Origin: an uncultured Verrucomicrobia subdivision 3 bacterium
GTDB taxonomy: Bacteria > Verrucomicrobiota > Verrucomicrobiae > Limisphaerales > UBA11358
DNA length: 38,198 nt
Direction: 5' to 3'
Assembly: GCA_903921455.1 (NCBI GenBank)
Contig: CAIXPZ010000207.1
Location: 1-38,198 of the forward strand
The notes under the pieces are model-generated. The model was not told the DNA's origin and ran no database searches. It saw nothing but the letters and a program-made list of their open reading frames with translations. Made by a program: the position numbers and the translations under genes. Every line of letters begins with the position of its first letter. Position 1 is the first letter of the stretch. Shown here piece after piece: positions 7,769 through 17,775 of the stretch.

Positions 7769-10700
7769 TTACGGATAGACGAGGCGGTAATACGAGTTCA
7801 AGTTGGTTTTGGTAATCGGAATCACCGCCGCGTTCGTGGTCGTATAACCCGCCACCGTGCCCCAGTCGTTCGTGCTCTTGCTCACGCCCTTGTTCAGATT
7901 GTTCGTCTGCGTGAGCAACCGGTAGCCGGTATGATCCTGCGGCCACGTCAGCACCAGATTGGTTCCACCGCTCACGCTGTTGGTCAGCTTGAACGCCGCT
8001 TGGCTCGGAATCTGCACCACGTCCACGGCGTAAGTTTTCGTGGTCGCTCCGTCCTGTGCCGTGACCAGCACGCTCAATAGATTTGTGATGCCGGGATTCG
8101 GATTCATGCTCAACGATCCGCTTGGGATGCTTGAAGTCAGCACTCCGACCGGGCTGCCGTTGTAGGTCAACGTGTTGGTCGCCGTCAGGTCGGCGTTGGT
8201 CACCGTCACCGTGAAGGTGCTGCCATAGTTCTCTGTTGCGATGTAGCCGCTCAAGGTGTTCGAGGCAAACGCCGGCGCGAAGGTCACCACTGGATTTAAG
8301 GTGATCCCGGTCAAATACGCGTTGGTGCTGGCGCTGAATCCGGGTGTGATCACCAGGTTAATCTGACCGGCTCCCGTATCCACAATGGCGGCGGTTCCTG
8401 CGGGAGCCACATCAAATACCGGGGTGGCATTGAATGACGTTCCGTTGGTCGTGCCGTAGGTGAACAGATTGTAGGTGCCTGCGCCCAGCGCCGTGCCGGA
8501 CGTGACCTGAATCACGCTGTTGCTCGGCGAGAGCAGGCCGGCGACCACGACCTTGTTGCTGACGCCACCGCTGGTAGTCACCATGAAGTGGTTGGTGGCG
8601 GCGGCATTCAACGTCAGATTGCCGTTAATCGTCAGATTCCCGCTGCCGTTCTTGCCGGCGAATAAAGTTGCGCCGGCATTCGCCGTCACCGTGTCATTGA
8701 TCGTGCCGCTGCCGCCGAGCGTGCCGCCGACCACGGAAACCCCGCCGGTGCTGGTGATGCTGCCGTTCACCAGCAGCAGACCGCTGTTGAGGGTTGTGGT
8801 GTTGCTGTAAGTGTTGGCCGCCGCCAGCGTCAGTGTGCCGGTGCCATTCATGACTACGTTAATGGGGGCGCCGTTGGTCGCATAAACAATCGCACCGGAA
8901 ACCAGATGATTGCCCGCGCCGGTGAAGGCGTAATTGCGGGCGCCGGTGAGATTGCCAACAAATTGCAACGTGCCGGCAAGATTGAGTGTGCCGCTGTCGG
9001 ATTGAAAATAGATGAAATTACCGCCCGTGCCGACATCAATGTTGCCGCTGAGGGTGTTGCTGCCATTCAAGTTTTCAATGTTGGGATTGGCGTTCGCGCG
9101 GCAGGCTAGGGCAAATTCCTGCGGCAAGTTTATGTTGCCGGCCGTGCCGTCGAGCTGCAGCGTTGAATAGCCGCTGTTGTTGTTGCGCTGCTGGATTGTC
9201 GGCGTGCCCGGTATGGCCGGAACACCGGCCAGCGCGTTGGGTGCGGCGAGGCGCGTGATGCCATCATTGGCCGTCGTGCTGAATCCATCTACGAACAGCG
9301 TGCCGGTGAAGGTATTGGACGTGGCCAGCACGAGCGTGCCCGGCAGCCACTTGGTTAAACCGAAGGCACCGGTGATCTCGTTGCTGATGGTCAACGTCGC
9401 ATTGGTGTCCACAATCAATGTGCTGTTGGCAGTGAGCGTGAAGCCAGCTTTGCCATCCGCGAAGGCGACGTTGGTTAAAGCTTCCAGCTTGCCACCCGCC
9501 AAAGTGATTTGGTTCGCGGTGAAAGTGGCTGGGTTGCCGAGCGAAGCATCATTGATTTGCAATATGCCGGCGTTGATGGCCGTCAGACCGGTGAAGTTGT
9601 TTAACGGTCCGAGCGTCCAAGTGCCGCTGCTGTTGACCGTCAACCCGCCCGCGCCCAGCGCGAGCGGACCGGCGATGCTGCCAGTGCTGTTGGTCCCGGA
9701 CAGCGTCAGATTGGCGTTGGCTGCCGAACCATTGATGCCGGCGGCGTTGGTGAAGCTCAAGCTGGCGGCGTTGTCTATGCTCATGGTCGTGTCGGCCGCG
9801 AGTGTGACCGCCCCGCCGAAAATGGTGGCTGAAGCGCCGCCTTTGCGTAGCGCGCCGGCACCGCCAACGCCGGTGCCGCTGAGGGTGAGCGCTTCCGCTC
9901 CGATGGTCGGTGTGTTTTCCACGATGTAAAGTTCTGCGCCGCTGGTCACGGTGGTGCCGCCCGCGGTGCTGCCGAGGGAGTTGTTGTTGCGGGCATAGAT
10001 AATTCCGTTGTTGATAAACGTCCCGCCGTCATAGCTGTTGGAGACGTTGAGGGAAAGGCTGCCGCCGCCCATCAAGGTGAGGCTGCCGCTGCCGCTGATC
10101 GGCGTGGCATTGGTGATGGCATCGGAATGATTGAAGGCGAGCGCGCCATTGTTGGTAATCAAACTGGCATTGAGCGCTCCTGTTGTGCCGCCCGCGCCCA
10201 CCTGCACCGTGCCGGCGTTGATGCTCACGTTTGCATAACTGTTGCTCACTTCCAGCGTCAGCGTGCCGGTGCCGCTCTTGATCAAATTGCCAGCGGACAC
10301 CAAGGGGCCAGCGCCGGCAAAATCATAATCGTTTGTCGAATTGACCGTCACCGAACCCGGCGCCACCGCCGCCGTCAAATTGATGGAAGGCGTGTTGAAA
10401 CCGGTGTTGTTGAAGGTCACATTGTCGCTGTCATAGAAAAAGGCCATGGCGCCCAGCGTCGCGTTCGTCCAGTTTTGAGAGCTGCCATTGTCCCAGAAGT
10501 TATTACCGCCATCACCGATCCAGACCAGACTGGCTGGATTGCCCGTCACGACCAGCTTGATGGCGCTGGCCGACGTATCGTTGGTCAGGGTGAAGACGAA
10601 GGCCGGACTCGGGGAAGTCGGCGGGGTCAGATTCGCAAAACTGCCGGGAACCAGCGAACCGTATTGCATCAGTGTGTAAGTTCCCACCACCGGGCTGCCG

Positions 10701-13700
10701 CTGATATAATTGATGGTTACTGCCGTAGTGCCGCTCACATTCACCGCGCCGGTGACCACCACTTTGCTGTTGGTGCCGGTGCCGAAGTTGAATTGTGCCG
10801 TGGTGCCGCTATCCAAGGCGAGACTGTTGCTGACGGTCAGCACCCCAACGCCGGCGCTGGCGCCGGGCGTGATGGTGCCGCCCAGATTGGTGGTGGCGCC
10901 GTTCAAGACCCCGATGCCGCTCAAGGTGGCCCCGCTGTTCACGGTGACCGTGCTGGCGCCGATCGAACCGTTGACGGCGAGGGCGCCACCGGTGACCACG
11001 GTGGGGCCGGTGTAGGTATTCGTGCCCGCCAGCGTCAAGGTGCCGCCGTTCTGCTTGGTCAAGCCGCCATCCGTGGCGTTGTCACCGGATATGTCGCTGT
11101 GTAGCAGCGGTTGGTTGATGGTGATGTTGAAATTCGCCGTGTCAATCACCACTCCGCCATCGCGAATATTGGCGCGGGTGAGACCTTGCATGAAGATGGT
11201 GTTATTAGCCGTGGGCCGCACTGTGCCACCGTTAAAGTTGTTGGTGGCATTCACGCCGGTGCTGGAGGCGATGTTTACGGTGTTGAACGTGCCGCCATTG
11301 AGGTTGAACGTGCCGGTTGATCCCGGGATGCGCGCGATGTTGATGCCGCCGTTGGCCGTCAAGGTGCCGTTGCTGCTCAAGTTGAACGTGCCGGTGCCGG
11401 TGCCGCCCACGCGGATGCCCGCCGCAGCTGTCAAGCTGCCACCGCTCAAGTTGTAGATGCCGACGGCGTTGGTGGAGGTGCGTCCCCCGACGGCAAAGGT
11501 TCCGATCCCGGCATTACTTTCGGTCACGTTGCCGCCGGTTTGGTTGACCGTGCCGCTGGCGGTCGAACCGGCCGTGAAACCGGAGCCGACATAAAAGGTG
11601 TTCAGGCTTATGTTCGCGCTGTCTTGAATATTCAAAGTGCCGACCGCGTTGGCACTGTCGCCCACATTGAAATCCTGGCTGGTGGTGAAAGCGGCCGTTC
11701 CCTTGACGGTCAGCGTGCCGTTGTCGTTTGTGGAAAACCCGATGCTGTTGAAGGCGGTGTTGTTAATCACACCGCCCGTATCCAGAACTACCGACCCCGC
11801 TCTCACAACCAAGCTGCCGGTGAACGTATTGTTGTTGGTCAAAGTGAAGGTGCCTGCGCCCGTCTTGGTTAGGCCGCCGGTGCCGCCAATCGCGCCGCCA
11901 AATGCGGTGCTGGAGTTGTCTCCACCAAGCGTGAGTGTACCAGTGAGGGTGGCGTTGCCGCCGTTCAATCCGCCGCCGTTCAGTGAGCCGATGGTTTCAC
12001 TGGCGTTCACATTCAGCGCCACACCGGCCAGGTCGGCCACGATCACCGCGTTGGAATCAGGTAGGCCGTTGCCGCCGGACACCGTCAAGGTTCCCGCGCT
12101 GACGGTGGTCGCACCGTTGTAGGAGTTCGCGCCGCTCAACACGAGCGTGCCGTTGCCGGTCTTCGTCAATGCCCCGCCGCTGTTGCCGGCAATCGCGCCG
12201 CTCACCGTGAGCGTGGTGGCCGGGTTGGTCACTTCCAGCGTGGCCCCGCTGGCGTTTAATGTCGCGCCATGATCCGTGACGGTGGTGTCGCCGGTGTATT
12301 GCAGTTTGCCGCCGTTGAAGGTGAGGTTGGCCGAAGCGCTGGAAGCCGCGCCCAGCGCGCTGGCGACGCCGGAGTTGGTGAGCAGATTGACGCTGACCGT
12401 GCCGCCGTTCAAAGCGGTTGCGCCCGTGTAATTATTGGTCGTGGTGATGGTCAGCGTGCTGCTGCCGGACTTGGTCAAGGCGCCGCTCCCGCTGATGGCA
12501 CCGGTGCCGGACAATACATAATTGTTGGCTGAATTAAACGTCACCAGCCCGGGCGCGACGTTGGTGTTCAACACCGGCTGATTGGCGGAACCCAGGTCGG
12601 TGAAGCTGACGTTGTCGCCGTCAAAATAGACATCCGTGCTCAAGCTGGCGGCATTGGTCCAGTTTGCCGTGGTCAGCACATCCCAGATGGAACCGGGCGT
12701 GCCGAGCCAGACCAGCGACGCGGGTGAACCGCTGACTTGCAACTGCACACGGTTGGGCAAAGTCGCATAGACGATAGCGAAGGTCTGGCGCGACGGCGAG
12801 GGCTTGCCGGTGATGGTGAAATTCCCTGCGCTGCCACCCAGTGTGCCGCCAATCTGCATCAAGGTGTAGATGCCGTTCGTGAGTCCGCCGGGGGGCAGGC
12901 TCGCCAGATTGATCACCGAGCCGACGCTCGGATTCAAGTTGCCGTTCACCACGATCAAATCATTGGTGCCGGCGGCAAAATCAAATTTGTTTGTGTCACT
13001 CGCCGCGAGGTTGAGGTTGTTGCTGAAAGTCAGAATTCCCACCGTGCCGGATCCGCCGGGCAAAATCTGGCTGCCCGTGTTGTCGGAGAAATTCCCCGCC
13101 ACCGAGCCGCTTCCGCTCAACGTCTGACTGGCACCCAGGCTGTAACTGGACGCGGAAATATCTAAGGTCGCCCCCGCTGTGAGGGTGATGAGCGGCGAGC
13201 CATTGATGGCCCCGCCGCTGCCCAAGACAAGCGTGCCCTGGCTGATGGTTGTGTTGCCGGTATAGGTGTTGATGCCCCCGAACGTCCAGGTGCTGGTGCT
13301 GGTCTTGACCAGCGTGATGATGTTCGTCCCGCCGTCCGTGATGGCACCGCTGATGGCGTTGCCGGTGTTGGTGCCGTCCAGTTGCAGGGTTTTGCTGGTG
13401 CCCGTGGCGGTGGCGCTGGCGAATATCATGCTTGCCGTCGTGGGGTTGACGATGGTGGTGCCGCCGCCGCCGCCGCTCAATATTAATGGGGCGGTAATTT
13501 GCGGCGTGCCGCTGGTAACATTCGGCCCCCGCGTGATGTTCAACTGCAATGCGGGCGAACCGGAGCCAATGAGGAATGTGCCGAGGGTGTGATTGATGCC
13601 GCTGGAACCGGTTTTGACATCGGAGGCAATCGTCCAAGTCGTGCTGCTCCCGCCATTGATGACGTTGGTGTAATCCGATCCGTCGGTGGCCAGGTCGAGC

Positions 13701-14956
13701 GTCGCGTTGGCGGTGCCGGAGAAAGTTACGCCATTGGTTCCAAGTGCATTGGTGCTCGCCATGACCAACGTGCCGGCGGAAATGGTCGTGCCACCCGCAT
13801 AGGAATTTGAGCCTGAAAGCGTCCATGTGCCCGCACCGGATTTCGCCACGATGTTGGCGGCGGTGATGTTGCCGACCACCGCCCCATTGCCCGCACCTTG
13901 GAGCGCCAGTGTTTTTGTGATGGCCCCGCCGGAAATGGCCGTGGCTCCCGCCGTTCCTAGCGTGAGCAGGTTGGTGTCCGATTGAATGGTGTAAAAACTT
14001 CCGCCAACGCCAAGCGTGGAGGCTCCCGAAAGCGTGTTGTTTCCGCTGATGTTTTCAATGGCGACCGTCGCATTGGCGCGCGCGATAAAATTAACAGCAT
14101 TGTTCAAACTGATGCCGCCGGTCAGTTCCAGCCGGGCGGTGCTGGCATTTCCGGTGCCGTCAAACGCAATCGTCCCGGTGCCCAGCGCCTGTGTCGCCGC
14201 CGCGCGAACCACGGCAGTCCCGCCGCCGGTGCCAATGACCGTCCCCCCTGAGTATGCGGCATTCGCGCCATTGAGCGTCAATGTGCCGGAGCCGGTTTTT
14301 ATAAGCATGATTGAACCGGAAACACCGTTGCTGACCGAGCAATTTAATGTCCAATTGCCGGTTCCGGAATATACATTAGTATGCGCTCCGCCACCGCCGT
14401 TACTAAAAAACACCTCCGAACCAATGGTCGCGGTGTTGATTGAGTTGTTGATAAGTGTCTGCGTGCTCGGTGAACCGCCCATGGTCAATTGCAAGGGGGT
14501 TCCAATTCCGGTGCCGATGGAAAACGCCCCGGCTCCACTGGCAATAGTAACCGCAGAATTATTGAGTCGTATGGAAGTGCCGCCCGTGCCGGCCGAAATG
14601 GTTAGCGGACTCGTCTGGGTAGCTGTGATATTTAATAGTATCCCGGCATTGCCAGCTGCTCCCACATAAGCGGCATTAGTATAAAGCAGCGAAAGCGTTC
14701 CGGCCACCGAACCGTCGAATTGCGCCGTATCCGGAGTGGCAACGCTCGGCAAAACATCGCCGCTCCAGTTCGTGGCGGCACCAAAGTCTGTCGGGTTTGC
14801 ACCACCAGCGTCCCAAGTGCGTGTCACAGCCTGCACGGACAGGGTGAGAGTCGCCATGGCCAGCGGCACCAGCAGGCTGGCACTCAAGCGGGCAGTCCGG
14901 AGACAGATCAGTAGGGATGATGGTTGGGATGCTTTAGTGTTCATGAGGATTTTCAT
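7769..14956 (-). CDS. Giant exported protein of autotransporter-associated beta-strand repeats with cadherin-like domain, no barrel
   Basis: About 2,395 aa from the ATG at 14956 (another ATG at 14944 is possible; the open frame runs further up to 15193 but that part is not protein-like). The N-terminus is basic then hydrophobic (RLSASLLVPLAMATLTLSVQA), a signal peptide. About a dozen repeats of the type KTGNGTLVLSGANSYNGATT follow, the autotransporter-associated beta-strand (PATR) motif of a right-handed beta-helix. Three repeat blocks open with a W-x-G...W...NW...YFDGD-like module. Near the C-terminus a cadherin-like beta-sandwich domain (TNAYLTGITLNPVVTFAP to VVQIPSQA) precedes a tail ending NSYYRLVYP. 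I see no C-terminal outer-membrane barrel, so it is not a self-contained autotransporter. Likely a surface or secreted adhesin/glycan-binding scaffold; role inferred. Confidence 0.88.
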   Translation of the reverse strand: MKILMNTKASQPSSLLICLRTARLSASLLVPLAMATLTLSVQAVTRTWDAGGANPTDFGAATNWSGDVLPSVATPDTAQFDGSVAGTLSLLYTNAAYVGAAGNAGILLNITATQTSPLTISAGTGGTSIRLNNSAVTIASGAGAFSIGTGIGTPLQLTMGGSPSTQTLINNSINTATIGSEVFFSNGGGGAHTNVYSGTGNWTLNCSVSNGVSGSIMLIKTGSGTLTLNGANAAYSGGTVIGTGGGTAVVRAAATQALGTGTIAFDGTGNASTARLELTGGISLNNAVNFIARANATVAIENISGNNTLSGASTLGVGGSFYTIQSDTNLLTLGTAGATAISGGAITKTLALQGAGNGAVVGNITAANIVAKSGAGTWTLSGSNSYAGGTTISAGTLVMASTNALGTNGVTFSGTANATLDLATDGSDYTNVINGGSSTTWTIASDVKTGSSGINHTLGTFLIGSGSPALQLNITRGPNVTSGTPQITAPLILSGGGGGTTIVNPTTASMIFASATATGTSKTLQLDGTNTGNAISGAITDGGTNIITLVKTSTSTWTFGGINTYTGNTTISQGTLVLGSGGAINGSPLITLTAGATLDISASSYSLGASQTLSGSGSVAGNFSDNTGSQILPGGSGTVGILTFSNNLNLAASDTNKFDFAAGTNDLIVVNGNLNPSVGSVINLASLPPGGLTNGIYTLMQIGGTLGGSAGNFTITGKPSPSRQTFAIVYATLPNRVQLQVSGSPASLVWLGTPGSIWDVLTTANWTNAASLSTDVYFDGDNVSFTDLGSANQPVLNTNVAPGLVTFNSANNYVLSGTGAISGSGALTKSGSSTLTITTTNNYTGATALNGGTVSVNLLTNSGVASALGAASSASANLTFNGGKLQYTGDTTVTDHGATLNASGATLEVTNPATTLTVSGAIAGNSGGALTKTGNGTLVLSGANSYNGATTVSAGTLTVSGGNGLPDSNAVIVADLAGVALNVNASETIGSLNGGGLNGGNATLTGTLTLGGDNSSTAFGGAIGGTGGLTKTGAGTFTLTNNNTFTGSLVVRAGSVVLDTGGVINNTAFNSIGFSTNDNGTLTVKGTAAFTTSQDFNVGDSANAVGTLNIQDSANISLNTFYVGSGFTAGSTASGTVNQTGGNVTESNAGIGTFAVGGRTSTNAVGIYNLSGGSLTAAAGIRVGGTGTGTFNLSSNGTLTANGGINIARIPGSTGTFNLNGGTFNTVNIASSTGVNATNNFNGGTVRPTANNTIFMQGLTRANIRDGGVVIDTANFNITINQPLLHSDISGDNATDGGLTKQNGGTLTLAGTNTYTGPTVVTGGALAVNGSIGASTVTVNSGATLSGIGVLNGATTNLGGTITPGASAGVGVLTVSNSLALDSGTTAQFNFGTGTNSKVVVTGAVNVSGTTAVTINYISGSPVVGTYTLMQYGSLVPGSFANLTPPTSPSPAFVFTLTNDTSASAIKLVVTGNPASLVWIGDGGNNFWDNGSSQNWTNATLGAMAFFYDSDNVTFNNTGFNTPSINLTAAVAPGSVTVNSTNDYDFAGAGPLVSAGNLIKSGTGTLTLEVSNSYANVSINAGTVQVGAGGTTGALNASLITNNGALAFNHSDAITNATPISGSGSLTLMGGGSLSLNVSNSYDGGTFINNGIIYARNNNSLGSTAGGTTVTSGAELYIVENTPTIGAEALTLSGTGVGGAGALRKGGASATIFGGAVTLAADTTMSIDNAASLSFTNAAGINGSAANANLTLSGTNSTGSIAGPLALGAGGLTVNSSGTWTLGPLNNFTGLTAINAGILQINDASLGNPATFTANQITLAGGKLEALTNVAFADGKAGFTLTANSTLIVDTNATLTISNEITGAFGLTKWLPGTLVLATSNTFTGTLFVDGFSTTANDGITRLAAPNALAGVPAIPGTPTIQQRNNNSGYSTLQLDGTAGNINLPQEFALACRANANPNIENLNGSNTLSGNIDVGTGGNFIYFQSDSGTLNLAGTLQFVGNLTGARNYAFTGAGNHLVSGAIVYATNGAPINVVMNGTGTLTLAAANTYSNTTTLNSGLLLVNGSITSTGGVSVVGGTLGGSGTINDTVTANAGATLFAGKNGSGNLTINGNLTLNAAATNHFMVTTSGGVSNKVVVAGLLSPSNSVIQVTSGTALGAGTYNLFTYGTTNGTSFNATPVFDVAPAGTAAIVDTGAGQINLVITPGFSASTNAYLTGITLNPVVTFAPAFASNTLSGYIATENYGSTFTVTVTNADLTATNTLTYNGSPVGVLTSSIPSGSLSMNPNPGITNLLSVLVTAQDGATTKTYAVDVVQIPSQAAFKLTNSVSGGTNLVLTWPQDHTGYRLLTQTNNLNKGVSKSTNDWGTVAGYTTTNAAVIPITKTNLNSYYRLVYP

Positions 14957-15026
14957 ACGCGTTTGGGGTTGATTATTCACTTGGCCGACAATGATGCTAT
15001 CGCTCGTTTTTGGGCTGTTGAGTTGG

Positions 15027-15081
15027 CTGATATTTAAATCTACCATCAGCTCCAATTTAGGGCTATTACCCGAAAGAGTAA
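15027..15081 (-). promoter_or_regulatory. Candidate promoter and imperfect palindrome upstream of the giant repeat gene
   Basis: On the minus strand a TTGGAG (15050-15055) and a TATCAG (15027-15032) are 17 bp apart, a possible sigma-70 promoter about 70 bp before the ATG. Just upstream, TTACCCGAAAGAGTAA (15066-15081) is an imperfect palindrome with the same TTACCC arm as the perfect one at 5492-5511. Its centre would lie near -53, a reasonable activator position. All of this is weak pattern evidence. The rest of the gap between 14957 and 15419 shows no gene I can support; short frames on both strands there have no recognisable features. Confidence 0.25.
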
Positions 15082-15419
15082 AAATGGTGGCCCCGTAGTT
15101 GGATGCTTGTGTTTTCGGCTGGGTTATCCGACTGGCGAACGAGTCGCGCTCGATTGCCCTAGGAAGGGGCGGCCGCCTTGCTGCCGCTGCCACAAAATCT
15201 AATTCTGGATGGCTTCGGTTGCGCGGCCCTGAATTGAAACCGTTGATTGAATTGGTATATTTCGCATTGTGGCAGCATGGCCTTTCGGATGTGGAATTGC
15301 CGTTGTCAATGTATCCTTGGCCACCGGCAGAGATTCAGGACCAAGGCTGACTTGATTTAGAAGGCGGTTCTTCGGGGAATTCAACAATTCGCGGTAAGGC
15401 ACCGTCGTGCCCGCAAAAT

Positions 15420-17537
15420 TTATTTAAGTTCGGTCGCACCGAGCGCTTTGACTAGAAAGGCCCATTTGTCCGCTGCTTCGTCAATCATCTTGGAGGTTGG
15501 CTTGCCCGCGCCGTGGCCGGCGCGCGTTTCAATGCGGATCAGCACCGGTGCGTCGCCAGCTTGTGCCGCCTGCAGGGCGGCGGCAAATTTGAAGCTGTGC
15601 GCCGGTACGACGCGGTCGTCGTGGTCGCCAGTCAGCACGAGCGTGGCCGGATAGTGTGTGCCGGGACGGATATTGTGCAGCGGCGAATAGGTGTGGAGCG
15701 CCCGGAATTCTTCCGCGTTGTCGGGCGACCCGTAGTCGCTCATCCATCCCCAACCGACGGTGAATTGATTAAAGCGCAGCATGTCCATCACGCCGACCTG
15801 TGGCAGGCACGCGGCAAACAAATCAGGTCGCTGCACTTCGCACGCGCCGACGAGCAGTCCGCCGTTGCTCGCGCCGGCAATGGCCAGTTTCTTCGTGGAC
15901 GTATAGTTGTTGGCGATCAGCCATTCGCCCGCCGCGATGAAATCGTCAAAGACATTTTGCTTTTGCAATTTCGTTCCCGCCAGATGCCATGACTCGCCGT
16001 ATTCGCCGCCTCCGCGGATGTTGGCCACGGCATAGACGCCGCCCATTTCCATCCAGACGAGATTCGCGACGCTGAAGGCGGGCGTGATGCTGATGTCGAA
16101 CCCCCCGTAGCCGTAGAGCAGCGTGGAATTTTGGCCGTCCGGCTTGACGCCTTTTTTGTGGGTGATGAACATCGGCACGCGCGTGCCGTCCTTGCTGGCG
16201 TAAAATATCTGCTTCGTTTCGTAGTCCGCCGGGTTGAAATCCACTTTCGGCACGCGGAATGGAGAACTGAAGCCGCTGGAAAAATCATAATGGTAAATGG
16301 CGGTCGGCGCGGTGTAGCTGGTGAAGGAATAAAACATCTCGGTGTCCGCGCGCTTCCCGCCGAAGCCGCTGGCGGACCCGATGCCGGGCAGATCGATGTC
16401 GCGCAGGAATTTTCCGGCGAGGGAAAAAATCTTCACCTGGCTGTGCGCGTCTTTGAGAAAACTGCAGACGAAGGAATGGTTCACCACGTTTGCGCCGGTG
16501 AGCGTCTCGGCGGACTGCGGGATGATTTCTTTCCAGTTCGCCCGCTCCGGTTTATTGAGGTCAATCGCGATGACCCGGCCGCGCGGGGCGTCGAGGTCCG
16601 TGCGGAACCAGAATACGGGGCCGTCGTTGTCGATGAACTGGTATTGCGCGTCGAAATCGTTCAGTAGTTCCACGACCTTCGCGTCCGGTCGTGTCAGGTC
16701 TTGGTAATATAGGCGGTTTCTGCGGTCCGTGCCCTGCGAGACGAAGATGATCAGATAATGGCCGTCGTCAGTGACGCCGGCGCCGAAGCCCCAGTCTTTG
16801 TGGTCGTCGCGCTGGTAAATCAAACGGTCTTCGGTCTGCGGGGTGCCAAGGCGGTGAAAATAAAGTTTTTGGAAATAATTCGCCGCCGTCATCTTTGTCG
16901 CTTCGGTCGGCTCGTCAAAGCGGCTGTAAAAAAAACCGCTGTTGTCCGCGAGCCACGCTGCGTCGGAGGATTTCACCCACTTCAGATCGTCGCCGGTGTC
17001 TCGGCTCGTGCGGACATCGCGCACCTTCCATTCCTCCCAATCCGAGCCGGCCACGGAAATGCCATAGGCGAGATACTTTCCGTCATGGCTCACCGCCGTG
17101 CCGGCGAGGGCTACCGTGCCATCGCGGGAAAACTGGTTCGGGTCCAGTAGCCCGCGTGGATTGGCGTCGAGCGACGATAATGTGTAAAATACGCTCTGGT
17201 TTTGAAGGCCGTCGTTGCGGCTGAAAAAGTAGCGGCCGCCTTCCTTGAACGGCACGCTGTAGCGTTCATAATTCCACAGCTGCTTGAGTCGTTTATGGAT
17301 GGCGTCGCGCTGCGGGATGGTTTTGAGGAAATCGAAAGTAACCAGGTTTTCTGCCGTGACCCACGCCTTGATTTCCGGCGCATTGTCGTCCTCCAGCCAG
17401 CGGTATGGGTCGGGCACGCTGATGCCGTGGTAAACGTCTGTCTGATTCGTGGTGCGTGTGGCGGGATAAATGATTTTGGTGTGGCCCCAAACGGTTCCAA
17501 CCGCTAGCAGCAGCAAACTGTGGATGATTCGGCGCAT
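15420..17537 (-). CDS. Prolyl oligopeptidase (S9A), exported
   Basis: 705 aa, ATG start, the usual length for prolyl oligopeptidase. It cleaves internal Pro-X bonds in short peptides. Residues 1-18 form a signal peptide, so it should act in the periplasm. The N-terminus has the family block VYHGISVPDPYRWLEDD (35-51), then a seven-bladed propeller, then the alpha/beta-hydrolase domain from about 430. The catalytic triad is visible: Ser557 in GASNGG, Asp641 in DHDDRV and His675 in AGHGAGKP, with the oxyanion-region YGYGGF at 475-480. RGGGEYG and the NxxDDF region are also intact. It appears to be transcribed alone: the gap to the giant gene is 463 bp, and a tRNA lies 238 bp upstream. Nothing suggests inactivation. 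Confidence 0.96.
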   Translation of the reverse strand: MRRIIHSLLLLAVGTVWGHTKIIYPATRTTNQTDVYHGISVPDPYRWLEDDNAPEIKAWVTAENLVTFDFLKTIPQRDAIHKRLKQLWNYERYSVPFKEGGRYFFSRNDGLQNQSVFYTLSSLDANPRGLLDPNQFSRDGTVALAGTAVSHDGKYLAYGISVAGSDWEEWKVRDVRTSRDTGDDLKWVKSSDAAWLADNSGFFYSRFDEPTEATKMTAANYFQKLYFHRLGTPQTEDRLIYQRDDHKDWGFGAGVTDDGHYLIIFVSQGTDRRNRLYYQDLTRPDAKVVELLNDFDAQYQFIDNDGPVFWFRTDLDAPRGRVIAIDLNKPERANWKEIIPQSAETLTGANVVNHSFVCSFLKDAHSQVKIFSLAGKFLRDIDLPGIGSASGFGGKRADTEMFYSFTSYTAPTAIYHYDFSSGFSSPFRVPKVDFNPADYETKQIFYASKDGTRVPMFITHKKGVKPDGQNSTLLYGYGGFDISITPAFSVANLVWMEMGGVYAVANIRGGGEYGESWHLAGTKLQKQNVFDDFIAAGEWLIANNYTSTKKLAIAGASNGGLLVGACEVQRPDLFAACLPQVGVMDMLRFNQFTVGWGWMSDYGSPDNAEEFRALHTYSPLHNIRPGTHYPATLVLTGDHDDRVVPAHSFKFAAALQAAQAGDAPVLIRIETRAGHGAGKPTSKMIDEAADKWAFLVKALGATELK

Positions 17538-17775
17538 TTGATAATGATTTGACGCGGCAGCTTAATCATTGCTGTTTAAAAGTGAATACCACAAAAGGGT
17601 GGGAGTGGTTCCTGCTCCCGAAAAATGAGGCGTTGCATCATTTCTTATCGCCGATGCGGGTGAATTTCAGCATTGCTCCGTTCGCCAAAAATGGGGGGTG
17701 ATAATTGCCGGATTGCCGGTGATCCGGTCAATCGGTCCGGTTCCGGGATAAATCATCTGCGATAATCGGGTAAAA

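Noticed and set aside
14957..15193. Longer N-terminus of the giant repeat protein
   Set aside because: The 79 extra residues precede a good signal peptide, and the DNA holds promoter-like elements.
15099..15350. 83-aa plus-strand frame in the gap before the giant gene
   Set aside because: No ribosome-binding site, no domain, and it crosses the putative promoter side of the giant gene; support too weak.
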